A stretch of 64,000 bases of DNA from Halobacillus aidingensis (GCF_900104185.1 NZ_FNIZ01000018.1:1-64000); one strand, 5' to 3'. Positions 1-10,221 are shown, numbered from the stretch's first letter. Numbers and translations are program-made. The notes: generated by a model from the letters alone, not told the origin.

Positions 1-179
1 TTCATCATCATACGAGGATGATAAGCGGGGCATCCCGTATCACGCATGAAACATGAGAAATCCTCATCCGGAATACTTTCCACCAATTCATGGACCGAAT
101 AGGCGATGTCATTTTCCTGAAGTTTCATTTCAACGTCCATGGGCAAAACCACTTGATTCATGTTATAATTTTTAAACAT
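1..179 (-). CDS. IS1182-family transposase, N-terminal fragment cut by window edge
   Basis: On the minus strand an ATG at 179-177 opens a frame that runs off the left edge. The translation starts MFKNYNMNQVVLPMDVEM and continues through a segment with VHELVESIPDE and then GCPAYHPRMM. I recognise this as the conserved N-terminus of IS1182-type DDE transposases, in which the PAYHP stretch begins the conserved N-terminal region. A good ribosome site (GGAGGTG, 191-185) lies just upstream. Only about 59 codons are visible, so I cannot say whether the element is intact or whether the catalytic DDE residues are present. Its role would be cut-and-paste mobility of the host insertion sequence. Confidence 0.8.
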   Translation of the reverse strand, partial: MFKNYNMNQVVLPMDVEMKLQENDIAYSVHELVESIPDEDFSCFMRDTGCPAYHPRMMM

Positions 180-271
180 AAGAGCACCTCCGAGGTTATT
201 GTGTAGGAACTTTAATTTTATCAGAGTGTGCTCTTATTTTTAATTGAAATGAAAAAAGACAACATAAATTG

Positions 272-313
272 AGGAGCCCTGCGAACCAAATTGGTTCGCA
301 GGGCTCCTTTTTG
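272..313 (+). terminator. Strong hairpin with T tract
   Basis: A perfect 16-bp stem (arms 272-287 and 293-308, 5-nt loop) is followed on the plus strand by a T run. It lies inside the leader side of the insertion sequence and reads away from the transposase. It would stop transcription travelling towards uppP. Confidence 0.7.
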
Positions 314-318
314 TTTCA

Positions 319-346
319 GAGGCTGAGTTTTGTCCCAGCCTCTTTT
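319..346 (+). terminator. Hairpin at putative IS end
   Basis: The arms GAGGCTG and CAGCCTC enclose a short loop and are followed by TTTT on the plus strand. It may serve as both a terminator and part of the terminal repeat of the insertion sequence. Confidence 0.5.
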
Positions 347-351
347 ACTAT

Positions 352-1170
352 TTATAAGAATAGCACGACAAGTCCACCGACGATAAAACAATAAAACGCG
401 AAGTATTTCAAATTCCCACGAGCCATGATTCCCATGAACCATTTTAATGAGAAATAAGAAGCAACTACGGATCCGGCAAAGGCCATGATATAAGCAAACC
501 AGGCATTCTCAGCACTTGCATGTTTGATCACATCTTCGATGGATAGAAGCATTGTCCCGAGACTGACAGGGATAAATAATAAGAACGAAAAACGGAGCGC
601 CGTTTCTTGTTTCATGCCTAAAAACATGGCCGCAACAATCGTGGCTCCTGAGCGGCTGATTCCCGGTATGAGTGCGACCGCTTGTCCAATCCCAACAATC
701 AGGGCATCCTTCCACGTTAATTGTCCGTCGCCTTTCCGTCCTCTCAGGTTACGAATTAACCAGAGGGCAATTCCTGTGATAATTAATGTGATGCCTACCG
801 TTTGAACGGTAGATAAAACTTCAATAGCATCTCCTAAAAGAACGCCGAGCACCCCAGCAGGAATCGTTCCTATGATCAGGTAGATTATGAAATCAAAATC
901 GTCTTTCTGCTGTTGATCGCGTTGGCTGCGATTGAATAAGTATCCGAATCCATTTTGAATCAACCGAATGAGATCTTCACGGTAGATGATTAATACCGCT
1001 ACGAGAGACCCAAAGTTCACGAGCACCTCAAACGTAAGTCCTTCCAGTCTAATTCCTAGTAATTCCTGGGCAATGACCAAATGACCACTGGACGAAATCG
1101 GAATCGGTTCAGTGAATCCTTGAAAGATCCCCAAAAATAAATATTTAATAATTAACCATAGTTGTTCCAT
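352..1170 (-). CDS. uppP: Undecaprenyl-diphosphatase UppP (BacA family)
   Basis: This integral membrane enzyme removes a phosphate from undecaprenyl pyrophosphate, so that the lipid carrier for peptidoglycan and wall polymers is recycled. Loss or excess affects bacitracin sensitivity. The 272-residue length is typical. The two family signature regions are visible: [14 protein letters not shown] at about residues 17-30, with the catalytic Glu and the Ser-Gly-His, and PGISRSGAT at 169-177. The rest is a series of hydrophobic segments. It is transcribed alone on the minus strand and ends next to the insertion-sequence end, so the IS may have landed directly downstream of it. In the second motif region the sequence reads EPIP where many homologues have EFLP, which is a minor change. 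Confidence 0.93.
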   Translation of the reverse strand: MEQLWLIIKYLFLGIFQGFTEPIPISSSGHLVIAQELLGIRLEGLTFEVLVNFGSLVAVLIIYREDLIRLIQNGFGYLFNRSQRDQQQKDDFDFIIYLIIGTIPAGVLGVLLGDAIEVLSTVQTVGITLIITGIALWLIRNLRGRKGDGQLTWKDALIVGIGQAVALIPGISRSGATIVAAMFLGMKQETALRFSFLLFIPVSLGTMLLSIEDVIKHASAENAWFAYIMAFAGSVVASYFSLKWFMGIMARGNLKYFAFYCFIVGGLVVLFL

Positions 1171-1321
1171 AATGCTTGTTCCTCCTGCCCGTCTGTTTTC
1201 CTATTTATATCTATATTTATAATTTGTGTTGATAGAACAATTGTGATGATGTTCACGCACTCTACGATTATAAAGGAACCTTGTCCTTGTGGCTAGAGGA
1301 GGATTTCATCATTTTCCAAAT

Positions 1322-1355
1322 GAAAAACGTTGCCTCCCGAAGGATAGCAACGCTT
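1322..1355 (-). terminator. Rho-independent terminator of the YjzD-like gene
   Basis: Read on the minus strand, GCGTTGC pairs with GGCAACG and is followed by TTTTTC. It lies directly after the stop codon of the small gene at 1365-1541. Confidence 0.7.
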
Positions 1356-1364
1356 GAGTGTGGC

Positions 1365-1541
1365 TTATGCTTCTTCTTTGATAATTCCTTCCCCAAGAAC
1401 AACTGCAGCCAGTGTGAAAAGAATTGTCATAATGATGACTTGAGAGAAAGCGAAACTGCTCCCAGCCATGTTGCTGACTACATAAGCGGACATGAAGCTC
1501 AATAGGAAAGCCCAAATGATTGTCCAAATCATCCGCATCAT
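1365..1541 (-). CDS. YjzD-like small membrane protein (DUF2929)
   Basis: A 58-codon frame encodes a protein starting MMRMIWTIIWAFLLSFMSAY. It has two hydrophobic segments (about residues 4-22 and 33-52) separated by a short polar loop and ends in EGIIKEEA. Length, pattern and position next to a YjaU-like gene match B. subtilis yjzD, whose family is DUF2929 and whose function is unknown. A GAGGTG ribosome site precedes two consecutive ATG codons (1541 and 1538); either could start translation. It is transcribed divergently from the 1674 gene and has its own terminator. The membrane location is a prediction. Confidence 0.75.
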   Translation of the reverse strand: MMRMIWTIIWAFLLSFMSAYVVSNMAGSSFAFSQVIIMTILFTLAAVVLGEGIIKEEA

Positions 1542-1673
1542 TATTCACCTCATTTTTTACACAATCTACTCTTATCTTATCAGAGAGTACAGGAAAAGGA
1601 AATATGAAATCGCTTCATGATTGACGTTTCCATTGAATAATATGTAGGAAGACAAGGAAGAGGAGGATAGCCT

Positions 1674-2192
1674 ATGATGGTGACCGTTAACCCTTGCTTT
1701 CATTGGATTGGATATCATTTGACATCAAATCTTCTTCAAGAAGGAATCGAAGTCATCGGTATTGACCCCATCGTGGATGCGAAGAGTGATCTATTATATA
1801 TGTATGTCGGCAGAAACAGTAATTTTCAGCATTTCTTTCAAAGAAGTGACAAAGAAAATCACGTCCAACAATCGAATGACGAGTGGGAAGTGGACTTGGT
1901 CGATGACGGCTTGTTAGTCAGGCAAGGAGATAAAGAAAGAAATTGGATCGAGCTTCCCCTTCTTTATGGTGAATGGATGGATCTCCAGAGGGCCGGGGTG
2001 CAAGAAAAAGATGAGCTTGTGCAATGGGTCATAGATCACCAGGCGACCTATATTGGAACTTTCATGGAGACCTTCCTGGAGAGATTCTTCGATCAATCGC
2101 TTCGCATTGAGGAGCGAGTCGAAGACAAGGATACCATCACAGAAAGAGTGGATGCTTTGTGGCGCTGTGAGCAGCTGATTCGCAAAATCTAA
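1674..2192 (+). CDS. YjaU-like protein with a degenerate Rossmann-type N-terminus
   Basis: This 172-residue protein has an AGGAGG ribosome site seven bases before its ATG. Its first 35 residues (FHWIGYHLTSNLLQEGIEVI followed by GID) resemble the start of nucleotide-sugar epimerases, where a glycine-rich loop is followed by a strand ending in an acidic residue. The usual GxxGxxG is missing and the remainder is acidic and not recognisable. Its place between yjzD and med is the one held by yjaU (and yjaV) in B. subtilis. Catalytic activity looks unlikely because no YxxxK is visible. I infer homology from position plus the N-terminal pattern; the function is unknown. Confidence 0.6.
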   Translation: MMVTVNPCFHWIGYHLTSNLLQEGIEVIGIDPIVDAKSDLLYMYVGRNSNFQHFFQRSDKENHVQQSNDEWEVDLVDDGLLVRQGDKERNWIELPLLYGEWMDLQRAGVQEKDELVQWVIDHQATYIGTFMETFLERFFDQSLRIEERVEDKDTITERVDALWRCEQLIRKI

Positions 2193-2279
2193 AGCTTTCC
2201 ATGTTGGTCATTTACTTTTGTTATGAAAAAAATGTAGAATAGGGAGAGGATATAAGTAGGTACTTAGGAGTGCTTGAAT

Positions 2280-3236
2280 GTGAAATTACAGTCCATCATG
2301 ATCCTCTCTCTATTATTTTCCCTTGTCGCATGTCAAGGCCTCCCGGATTATAAGAAAGATATAAAGGTCGGGATGCTTGTCGAAACGACCATCCATGATA
2401 AAGCATGGGGGCAGCAAGGGTACAAAGGATTGCAAGCGATCCAGGAGGAATATGGAGTAGACATTTATTTTAAAGAAGGCATACGAACATACAAACATAC
2501 AGCCGAGGCGATCGATGAGTTTGCAGCTAAAGGCATTGACGTCATCTTTGGACATAGCAGCTTATATGGAAATCATTTCAGGGAATTGCATGAGGTTTAT
2601 CCTGAGATGGACTTTGTCTATTTTAATGGCCAATTCTCAGCCGAAAATGTAACAAGTCTCAATTTTGATGCGCAAGCGATGGGATTTTTCGCAGGAATGG
2701 TAGCTGGGGAAATGACACAAACGGATCGTGTTGGAATCATTGGAGTATTTGAATGGCAACCAGAAGTGGAAGGGTTTTATGAAGGCGTCATTTATCAAAA
2801 TCCAGAGGCCGAAGTAGACATTTCACTTACGAACAGCTGGGAAAATACGGAGATGGCCCTCATGTATTATGAATCGATGAACGAAGAGGGAGTGGATGTG
2901 TTTTATCCAGCGGGAGATGTTTTTAATGTTGCTGTCATTGAACAGGCTCAAAACGACGGGAATTATGCCATCGGTTATGTACAGGACCAATCTTCCGTGG
3001 CTGAAAATACGGTGCTCACGAGTACCGTCCAAAAGGTAGATGAAGTATATAAATTAGCAATGGAGCGTTATATGAACGAAGACTTACCTGGAGAAATGCT
3101 TACGTTCGATTTTCAGGAAGGTGCTATAAAGATGGGGGAATACAGCCCAAGTATCCCAGAAAACTTCCGCAGTAGAATGGAAGAAGTCGTAGAAAATTAT
3201 AAAGAAACAGGAGAGCTCCCTGAAAAAGACCTCTGA
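2280..3236 (+). CDS. med: Med-like BMP-family lipoprotein, competence regulator homologue
   Basis: The protein is a surface lipoprotein of the basic-membrane-protein (PnrA/BMP) substrate-binding fold. The family includes nucleoside-binding proteins, and B. subtilis Med, which lies at this locus, promotes comK expression. The N-terminus has a hydrophobic signal followed by the lipobox LVAC, so the mature protein would begin at Cys. The body shows the GMLVET..DKAWGQQGYKGL and VGIIGVFEW patterns of the family. I chose GTG 2280 because AGGAG at 2266-2270 is nine bases upstream. A TTG at 2274 would be only three bases from that site. The usual downstream partner comZ is not present: a large repeat follows instead. 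Confidence 0.82.
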   Translation: MKLQSIMILSLLFSLVACQGLPDYKKDIKVGMLVETTIHDKAWGQQGYKGLQAIQEEYGVDIYFKEGIRTYKHTAEAIDEFAAKGIDVIFGHSSLYGNHFRELHEVYPEMDFVYFNGQFSAENVTSLNFDAQAMGFFAGMVAGEMTQTDRVGIIGVFEWQPEVEGFYEGVIYQNPEAEVDISLTNSWENTEMALMYYESMNEEGVDVFYPAGDVFNVAVIEQAQNDGNYAIGYVQDQSSVAENTVLTSTVQKVDEVYKLAMERYMNEDLPGEMLTFDFQEGAIKMGEYSPSIPENFRSRMEEVVENYKETGELPEKDL

Positions 3237-3267
3237 AGCACACAAACGGCTTCAGAGGTTTTTATTA
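3228..3267 (+). terminator. Terminator of med
   Basis: CCTCTGAAGC pairs with GCTTCAGAGG and is followed by TTTTTATT. The stop codon of med lies inside the left arm. Confidence 0.85.
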
Positions 3268-3313
3268 TAGATTCATATCAGAGTATGGTTCATTTCACAT
3301 AAGCTCCCGTTTA

Positions 3314-3984
3314 TGGAAGACTTGATTTCGAGATGTTTGTATCCTGGGTTGGGGCTGCGGGGAATGACTCGCTTTCCGCGGGAGCGCGGTGAGCCTCCTC
3401 GAGCTCCGCTCTGCGGGGTCTCACCAAGCACTTTTTTCCCTCTTAGTTATCCGGTTCCGGCGCCTAGCGGCTAGTGAGACTTCCCTCGCTTCTGTACGAT
3501 AAGTCAACATCGACTCGCTCCGCTCTTCGTGTTTCCTTTATCTCCGCCAGCTCAGTCCAGTCCATACGCCGCTGACCGAGGCGCCTCCACACTTAAGGTA
3601 GGAGTCTCGCCATCCCCCTCCGCCCCTTTGCCATATCAGTGTCTCGAAACTACTCCCATAGATAGCAGAGCTTCCAAGATTTGTCGAAATGCAAAAGTCT
3701 GTGATCTCCCCATTCAAATGCTGTTACAGCGCGCTTTATGACTACTGGACAAGGAGGATGGAAGACGCTCCTTCTAAGTATAGGGGGTTCGTTTTTTTAT
3801 TTTCTCGAATGGGGTGGTTGGGAAGCTGGGAGACTCCCGTGGGAGAAGGAGATAGGCGAGATCCCACAGGACGCAGTCCGAGGAAGCTCGGCGCTCCCCC
3901 ACAGGAAAGCGAGCTGCTTCCCAGCCACCCCTGACGCTCAACACGGCAAACGAACCCCGAAAAGTCTCGAATTCGAGTCTTCCA
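3314..3984. repeat. Composite hairpin repeat R1 (module A + module B, with 159-bp insert)
   Basis: The interval fills the gap between med and the next gene. Its ends are an 18-of-20 inverted pair (TGGAAGACTTGATTTCGAGA at 3314-3333 against 3965-3984). Inside are two different GC-rich palindromic modules, each able to fold into one long imperfect hairpin. Module A lies at about 3352-3655 and its arms include GCTCGCTTTCCGCGGGAGC. Module B lies at about 3800-3950. Module A is interrupted by the inserted segment at 3441-3599. Short open frames in it follow the repeat and change from copy to copy, so I do not regard them as genes. Five other copies lie in the window. Confidence 0.85.
3441..3599 (-). 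repeat. 159-bp structured insert, copy 1
   Basis: On the minus strand this segment starts ACCTTAAGTGTGGAGGCGCC and ends with GGCGCCGGAACCGGATA plus a short AT-rich tail. Near its ends, GGCGCCT..AGCGGC can pair with GCCGCTAGGCGCC. It sits exactly between ACTCCT and the GGGAAAAAAGTGC of module A, which are adjacent (with GC between) in copies R2 and R4. Near-identical copies occur at 34783-34942 and 59685-59842. Confidence 0.8.
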
Positions 3985-4052
3985 CAATCCAGCCATATAG
4001 TGGAATAACTTAAATTGATTATTAATCTAAAGGAGTTTCATGGAAATGATTT

Positions 4053-4229
4053 TTATTTCTTGAACTTATCGATCATTGGTTTGATCATCGGTGACACTGA
4101 CTTCCACGTTTTTGAAGCTTCTTGAAAGAGATCATTGAGTTTCGGTTGCGAATCTTTCTCTCCTTCGTTTTCTTCTGGCTGACGGAACCCCCAAAAATCA
4201 TCAAAGGGGGATGACTTTCTTTTGCCCAT
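4053..4229 (-). CDS. Small hypothetical protein, 58 aa (position of yjzB)
   Basis: The minus-strand frame starts at ATG 4229 behind a GAGGAGGTG ribosome site and encodes MGKRKSSPFDDFWGFRQPEE, then an acidic stretch, and ends in PMIKPMIDKFKK. It is soluble, charged, and has an amphipathic C-terminal helix. No motif of known function is visible. It is divergent from fabH, which is the arrangement I recall for B. subtilis yjzB, so it may be the positional equivalent; sequence homology to YjzB is not established here. The clear ribosome site and a codon pattern typical of the neighbours support it as a real gene. Confidence 0.6.
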   Translation of the reverse strand: MGKRKSSPFDDFWGFRQPEENEGEKDSQPKLNDLFQEASKTWKSVSPMIKPMIDKFKK

Positions 4230-4338
4230 ACAAGCACACCTCCTCTGTTACAATTTATGAAAGATCTCCCTGTGTTTTGTAGGCAGGTACAACAAATATT
4301 AAAAAAAGTACAAGTTCAAGGGTAGCCTTTTGCAAAAC

Positions 4339-4383
4339 TTGCAGATTGGTCCAAGATGAATTAAAATTAGTACCAAGTCATAA
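4339..4383 (+). promoter_or_regulatory. fabHA-fabF promoter with FapR-type operator
   Basis: TTGCAG (4339-4344) and TAAAAT (4362-4367) are separated by 17 bp. Overlapping the end of the -10 is TTAGTACCAAGTCATAA (4367-4383), close to the FapR consensus TTAGTACCTGGTACTAA known from Bacillus. FapR is a malonyl-CoA-responsive repressor of fatty-acid and phospholipid genes. The same geometry recurs at fabI (35168-35211). Confidence 0.8.
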
Positions 4384-4421
4384 GAATTGATATTAGATAT
4401 TACCTTTAAGGGGATGAATAT

Positions 4422-5360
4422 ATGAACGCAGGATTCTTGGGCGTTGGACACTATGCGCCGGAAAAAGTGCTGACCAATAAAGACTTGGAGAAAATGGTAG
4501 AGACGAGTGATGAGTGGATTCGTACGCGAACTGGAATTGAAGAACGCCGTATCGCTTCGGACGAAATGGATACTTCTGATCTAGCCTTTCGTGCAGCGGA
4601 AGAAGCTTTGAAAGATGCAGATATGAAAGCAGAGGAACTTGATATGATCCTCGTTGCTACTGTTACTCCAGATACGCCATTCCCATCTGTCTCCACCATG
4701 CTTCAACATAGGCTTGGTGCCAACAAGGTCGCGGCTATGGACTTGAGTGCAGCCTGTGCCGGGTTCATGTATGGAGTCATCACAGCTAAACAATTCATTG
4801 AAACGAATGCCTACAAAAATATTCTTGTCGTAGGGGTTGAGAAACTTTCAAAAATCACGGACTGGACAGACCGTAATACATGCGTTCTTTTTGGTGATGG
4901 AGCAGGAGCTGCTGTCATTGGACCGGTAAGTGATGATAAAGGAATTCTTTCCTTTGAACTTGGGGCCGATGGAGCAGGTGGACCTCACTTGTATCAGACG
5001 CCTGAAGATACCTTGTCCATGAATGGTCGTGAAGTATTCAAGTTTGCAGTAAGACAAATGCCTGAATCCTCAGTCAATGTCGTTAAAAAAATTGGCCTGA
5101 GTGAACAGGATGTTGACTATTTAGTGCCACACCAGGCGAACATAAGAATTATGGAAGCAGCCAGACAACGCTTAGGAATTCCTGAAGAAAAAATGTCTAC
5201 GCAGGTGAAGCGTTATGGAAATACTTCTTCAGCGTCTATTCCGATTGCTTTGTCAGAGGACGTGAAGGCAGGTAAAATAAAAGATAATGATCTAGTCGTT
5301 CTTGTCGGATTCGGTGGCGGACTCACATGGGGAGCCGTGGCCCTTCGATGGGGGAAGTAA
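4422..5360 (+). CDS. fabH: Beta-ketoacyl-ACP synthase III
   Basis: FabH condenses acyl-CoA primers with malonyl-ACP to start type II fatty-acid synthesis in the cytoplasm. In Bacillaceae the primers are mostly branched-chain acyl-CoAs. The length of 312 residues is standard. The catalytic triad is visible: Cys112 in SAACAGF, His237 in PHQAN and Asn267 in YGNTSSAS. The glycine-rich C-terminal [10 protein letters not shown] motif is also present. It is the first gene of a two-gene operon with fabF, 15 bp apart, as in B. subtilis fabHA-fabF, and lies behind a FapR-type operator. Confidence 0.96.
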   Translation: MNAGFLGVGHYAPEKVLTNKDLEKMVETSDEWIRTRTGIEERRIASDEMDTSDLAFRAAEEALKDADMKAEELDMILVATVTPDTPFPSVSTMLQHRLGANKVAAMDLSAACAGFMYGVITAKQFIETNAYKNILVVGVEKLSKITDWTDRNTCVLFGDGAGAAVIGPVSDDKGILSFELGADGAGGPHLYQTPEDTLSMNGREVFKFAVRQMPESSVNVVKKIGLSEQDVDYLVPHQANIRIMEAARQRLGIPEEKMSTQVKRYGNTSSASIPIALSEDVKAGKIKDNDLVVLVGFGGGLTWGAVALRWGK

Positions 5361-5375
5361 TCAAGGAGGAATGGA

Positions 5376-6620
5376 ATGATGGATAAACATCGTGTTGTCA
5401 TTACCGGAATGGGAGCGGTGACTCCTGTCGGTAATTCAGTAGAAGAAATGTGGAATAATATTAAAAATGGCGTGTCCGGGGTAGGAGAAATTACGAAAGT
5501 CAATAAAGAAGACTACCCTGTCCATGTGGCAGCAGAACTGAAAGATTTTGACCCTTCTGATTATGTGGATCGTAAAGATGCACGTCGTATGGACCCATTT
5601 GTCCAGTATGCAATGGTCGCTTCTCATATGGCTGTTGAGGATGCGAACCTTGAAATCACAGATGATGTCGCTCATAGAACAGGGGTATGGATTGGTTCTG
5701 GAATTGGTGGAATGGGAACGTATGAGTCTCAATTTGAAACGTTCCAGAAAAAAGGCTACCGTCGTGTCAGTCCGTTTTTCATTCCTATGATGATTCCGGA
5801 CATGGCAGCAGGCCAGGTATCCATTGCGCTCGGAGCTAAAGGGATTAATTCCTGTACAGTGACCGCCTGTTCTTCAGGTGCAAACTCAATCGGGGATGCT
5901 TTCAAAGTCATCCAACGTGGCGATGCGGATATTATGATTGCCGGTGGTACAGAAGCACCGATGAATAAAATGTCATTTGCTGGATTCGCCGCTGCACGTG
6001 CGTTATCCCTTAATGAAGATCCGCAAACAGCCAGCCGTCCTTTTGATAAAAACCGTGATGGTTTCGTCATGGGTGAAGGAGCAGGCATTCTTATTATGGA
6101 AACGCTGGAATCCGCGAAAAAGCGTGGAGCGAAAATCTATGGCGAGCTGAAAGGCTATGGTTCTACAGGAGATGCCTATCATATCACTTCTCCGGCACCT
6201 GAAGGAGACGGCGCGGCGCGTGCAATGAGACAAGCGATTGATGATGCAGGTTTAAAACCAGAAGACATCGATTACTTGAACGCTCACGGAACGTCCACAG
6301 AGCTCAATGATAAATTTGAAACACATGCGGCCAAGACAGTATTCCAAGAGCATGCGAATAAATTTGCGATTTCTTCAACGAAATCCATGACTGGTCACCT
6401 TTTGGGTGCTGCAGGTGCGGTTGAAGCGCTCATTTCTTTAAAGGCAATTAACGACGGAATACTTCCACCGACGATCAACTACGAAACTCCAGATCCGGAA
6501 TGTGACCTTGATTATGTTCCGAATGAGGCGCGTAAACAAGAAATCAATACGGTGATGAGTAACTCGCTCGGATTTGGCGGCCACAATGCTAGTCTGATTT
6601 TCCAAAAGTACGAAGAATAA
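5376..6620 (+). CDS. fabF: Beta-ketoacyl-ACP synthase II
   Basis: FabF elongates acyl-ACP chains by condensation with malonyl-ACP. The 414-residue protein has the expected Cys-His-His set: Cys165 in TACSSGAN, a His in [11 protein letters not shown] (about residue 305) and a His in [13 protein letters not shown] (about 340), along with a preserved GGTEAPMN segment. AAGGAGG lies 5 bp before ATG 5376 and 8 bp before ATG 5379; the second start is slightly better spaced. It is co-transcribed with fabH and followed by a strong bidirectional terminator. Confidence 0.96.
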   Translation: MMDKHRVVITGMGAVTPVGNSVEEMWNNIKNGVSGVGEITKVNKEDYPVHVAAELKDFDPSDYVDRKDARRMDPFVQYAMVASHMAVEDANLEITDDVAHRTGVWIGSGIGGMGTYESQFETFQKKGYRRVSPFFIPMMIPDMAAGQVSIALGAKGINSCTVTACSSGANSIGDAFKVIQRGDADIMIAGGTEAPMNKMSFAGFAAARALSLNEDPQTASRPFDKNRDGFVMGEGAGILIMETLESAKKRGAKIYGELKGYGSTGDAYHITSPAPEGDGAARAMRQAIDDAGLKPEDIDYLNAHGTSTELNDKFETHAAKTVFQEHANKFAISSTKSMTGHLLGAAGAVEALISLKAINDGILPPTINYETPDPECDLDYVPNEARKQEINTVMSNSLGFGGHNASLIFQKYEE

Positions 6621-6663
6621 AATAAACCCGATGTCTGCGATTCAGACATCGGGTTTATTTTAT
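6621..6663. terminator. Bidirectional terminator between fabF and the LCP gene
   Basis: A long perfect stem (AAATAAACCCGATGTCTG and its complement, 5-nt loop) has A and T runs on its two sides, so it can serve both convergent genes. Confidence 0.9.
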
Positions 6664-7664
6664 TCTTGTTCAAAAAACTGTTGTAATGTTTGTTTCGTAG
6701 ATTCCTCATCGTGGTTAAGCACTAGGCCGATCGGATAAGGCTTTCGTTCATCCCATACATTATCTGTCGTAGGGATGCTAATCATATCCATGGATTCTAC
6801 AGGGTTCAGCAAAAGGTCTTTACCAACCTGGATCATTTTACTGCTACCGAGGTTTGTATCAATATATGGCTGAATGTTTCCAATCAAACGTGGTGCTTTT
6901 AGAACTCCCTGGAAAGAGAGGAGTTCATCCTTCAGCAATTGAATAACCTTCTGTTGTCTCTCTACTCTGGCGAAATCTCCCCGGGCATCACTGCGATACC
7001 TCACATAACCAAGAAGTTCTTCACCGTCGAGGGTTTGTATCCCTTCTTGCAACTGGATGTCTGTCGTTCCATCCCCGGAACGGTATTGCATGTTCTTTTC
7101 TACATCCACTTGCATTCCATCTGGTGATAAAGTATCTACGATTTGCGTAAACCCTTGAAAGTCGACGATCGAGTAATATTCGATTTCAATACCTAGATTC
7201 ACTGCAATGGTCTCACGGAGAAGCTCCGGGCCGCCTAAAGCGAATGCGGCATTCAGTTTGTTGTATCCGTGTCCAGGGATATCAACGTAAAGGTCTCTCA
7301 TTAAAGAAGCGATCTTTGCTTCTTTTGAAGCGGGATCATATTCTGCAATCATGATCGTGTCCGTCCTTGGAATCTCTGACTCTCGCTGGTCGACTCCCAA
7401 TAGAAGGACGGTCATCTTCCCGTCCCCGTTATCTCTTCCGTTGAAGTCTTCTTTGTACACACTTTCGACCGTTTCTACTTGATCGATACTTTCAGCAGCA
7501 GAAGCCTGTTGACTCATTGCTTGATGCTTGCCTGCTAAGTACTCGTAGCCGGAGTAACTGATGATTAGTAGAAAAATAAGAGCATACATACCAATAAATA
7601 GCTTGCGTTTTCGCCTTCTTTTACTGCGTTTCCGCAAGGATCTCGACTGTGACAAAGTCATCAT
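6660..7664 (-). CDS. LytR-CpsA-Psr (LCP) family cell-wall polymer ligase
   Basis: LCP proteins are membrane-anchored phosphotransferases that attach teichoic or capsular polymers from undecaprenyl carriers to peptidoglycan. This one has a basic cytoplasmic N-terminus (RKRSKRRRKRK), one membrane segment at about residues 22-42, and an extracellular catalytic domain. The domain shows LLLGVDQR, PRTDTIMI, SLMRDLYVDIPG and YVRYRSDARGDFARVERQQK, which contain the Asp and Arg residues that bind the pyrophosphate lipid. Two ATG codons follow AAAGG directly; a TTG nine bases downstream (7655) is an alternative start. It is a single gene, convergent with fabF. Which polymer it ligates cannot be told. 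Confidence 0.88.
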   Translation of the reverse strand: MMTLSQSRSLRKRSKRRRKRKLFIGMYALIFLLIISYSGYEYLAGKHQAMSQQASAAESIDQVETVESVYKEDFNGRDNGDGKMTVLLLGVDQRESEIPRTDTIMIAEYDPASKEAKIASLMRDLYVDIPGHGYNKLNAAFALGGPELLRETIAVNLGIEIEYYSIVDFQGFTQIVDTLSPDGMQVDVEKNMQYRSGDGTTDIQLQEGIQTLDGEELLGYVRYRSDARGDFARVERQQKVIQLLKDELLSFQGVLKAPRLIGNIQPYIDTNLGSSKMIQVGKDLLLNPVESMDMISIPTTDNVWDERKPYPIGLVLNHDEESTKQTLQQFFEQE

Positions 7665-7836
7665 CCTTTCAAACTTAACTCACCCAAAAAGCTTGTTTAT
7701 AAATGTCTGTCTGTAATTAAATGTACCTGTTCTTGCCAATGAAGTAAAGACTAGGATTTAAAGGGAATTCACCGCATGACAAAGCATTTCCTTTCATAAG
7801 ATAGCAATAGGAGGACGAGCCGGAGGGGATGAAGTT

Positions 7837-8037
7837 ATGTGGTACTGGATGCTGCTATTGACAGGTTTCGGTTTCGCTGTCGCAGGAGGAACGGTAACAA
7901 TCACGTATTTGAATCTCGTTCCTGCCGGGTTGAGTTGGATTGAATTCTTTATCCTGATTCGTACACGGGTGGAGTGCTATTTTTTTCCTATCGGATTGAT
8001 ATTGATTACGACAGCCTTAATTCTTATGGAAGATTAA
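7837..8037 (+). CDS. Small hypothetical membrane protein, 66 aa
   Basis: A GGAGGGG ribosome site precedes ATG 7837. The protein has two predicted membrane helices (about residues 3-25 and 47-63) joined by a short loop containing RTRVECYFF. I do not recognise the family. It lies 90 bp before yjbA, but no shared signal shows that the two are co-transcribed. It is supported by its ribosome site and plausible composition. Confidence 0.6.
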   Translation: MWYWMLLLTGFGFAVAGGTVTITYLNLVPAGLSWIEFFILIRTRVECYFFPIGLILITTALILMED

Positions 8038-8127
8038 TTTTCTAAAATATGGATTCAAAGAATAAAAAAGCCAGCATTGGTCATAATGTAACCAAAAGAG
8101 ATCACCGAGTGAAAGTGAGGGTCCGAA

Positions 8128-8889
8128 ATGTTATACATGCATGATCTGTGGGTGAACTGGTTTGAAGGTGAAGAGAATGGGTATAACGTCTGTCGTTTTC
8201 ATGAATGGCGCAAAGAGGATGGAATTGAGCTGATCGATCAAATCCCTTTGATTTTAATCAGTGATGAATTGTTTAATTTTATTGAGAATGATTTGCAAGA
8301 TCTACCAGCATCGCTGCTACAGGATGTCCACCGGAAAACGTATATGAAGAAAAATCAAGAACGTCACACGGTTGAATATGCAGCGGTCGTCACAAATGGC
8401 AAAGATGTTATTGTATTTGATACGATTGGCTACACGCTTCCTGTTAAGAAGAGCCGTTTAATACCTAGACAAGAACGTCTAGTGTTCGAAATGGTTCAAG
8501 GCAAAGAACCTGAGCACTATTTAATAGAAGAAAGAATGTTAAAAGAACATCATATTTTATCATTAGACCCAAGGAAGATGTCTGGATTGACGCGGAGAGA
8601 AAGGCAATTGAAACAGCTTTTGATGATGGCACTCGATCAATTGAAGCAATCCGATCACCCGGAAGAAATCCGCTATTGGTTGACGGAATGGAATCCAGCT
8701 CAATATCCAACGATCAAGCAGTTCTCCAACGATGAAGCATGGGATCGTTTATATGAAGGAACATGTAATGGATGGTCGATGGCCCACGAAGAACTATGCA
8801 AAAAGATGGTGAAAGGGCAGCCTTTCTTTGAAACCATATGGCAGGGAGAAAATGAAGGTGTCTCTCAACATATGAAAAGCCAGAATTGA
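8128..8889 (+). CDS. yjbA: YjbA family protein (UPF0736 / DUF3603)
   Basis: The 253-residue soluble protein starts MLYMHDLWVNWFEGEENGYN, the beginning expected for YjbA. It contains the conserved stretch EYAAVVTNGKDVIVFDTIGY followed by a basic IPRQERLV segment. Its position immediately before a convergent trpS matches the B. subtilis yjbA-trpS-opp arrangement. Its function is unknown in the family; no catalytic motif or membrane segment is visible. It is transcribed alone and shares a bidirectional terminator with trpS. Confidence 0.85.
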   Translation: MLYMHDLWVNWFEGEENGYNVCRFHEWRKEDGIELIDQIPLILISDELFNFIENDLQDLPASLLQDVHRKTYMKKNQERHTVEYAAVVTNGKDVIVFDTIGYTLPVKKSRLIPRQERLVFEMVQGKEPEHYLIEERMLKEHHILSLDPRKMSGLTRRERQLKQLLMMALDQLKQSDHPEEIRYWLTEWNPAQYPTIKQFSNDEAWDRLYEGTCNGWSMAHEELCKKMVKGQPFFETIWQGENEGVSQHMKSQN

Positions 8890-8915
8890 GGAAAATACTC
8901 AATTCTGGCTTTTTG

Positions 8916-8917
<2 letters not shown>
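8879..8917. terminator. Bidirectional terminator between yjbA and trpS
   Basis: AGCCAGAATTGAG and its complement form a 13-bp stem around a short loop, followed by TTTTTG on the plus strand. The left arm contains the yjbA stop codon. Confidence 0.85.
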
Positions 8918-10187
<1,270 letters not shown>

Positions 10188-10192
10188 TCAGT

Positions 10193-10221
10193 ATTATATC
10201 GGATTCATAGGCTTTATGCAA
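10193..10221 (-). promoter_or_regulatory. trpS promoter
   Basis: TTGCAT (10221-10216) and TATAAT (10198-10193) are separated by 17 bp on the minus strand. Transcription would start a few bases before the T-box leader. Confidence 0.75.

Larger units (their letters stand above)
1..346 (-). mobile_element. Right-hand end of an IS1182-like insertion sequence (boundary approximate)
   Basis: The transposase start, its ribosome site and about 160 bp of non-coding DNA with two strong hairpins lie between the window edge and uppP. The outer end is probably near 319-346, where GAGGCTG and CAGCCTC form an inverted pair next to the uppP stop codon. No target duplication can be tested because the other end is outside the window, so the boundary is an inference. 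Confidence 0.5.

Noticed and set aside
3529-4013. Several overlapping frames of 70-91 codons across repeat R1
   Set aside because: They lie in both strands of GC-rich palindromic DNA, have no ribosome sites and have Pro/Ser/Arg-rich composition that follows the repeat. The same shadows appear in R2, R3 and R4.
5756-6088. Antisense frame of 110 codons in fabF (and similar long antisense frames in oppA, preT, preA and the permease gene)
   Set aside because: They mirror the codon pattern of the genes on the other strand, lack ribosome sites and show no family features.
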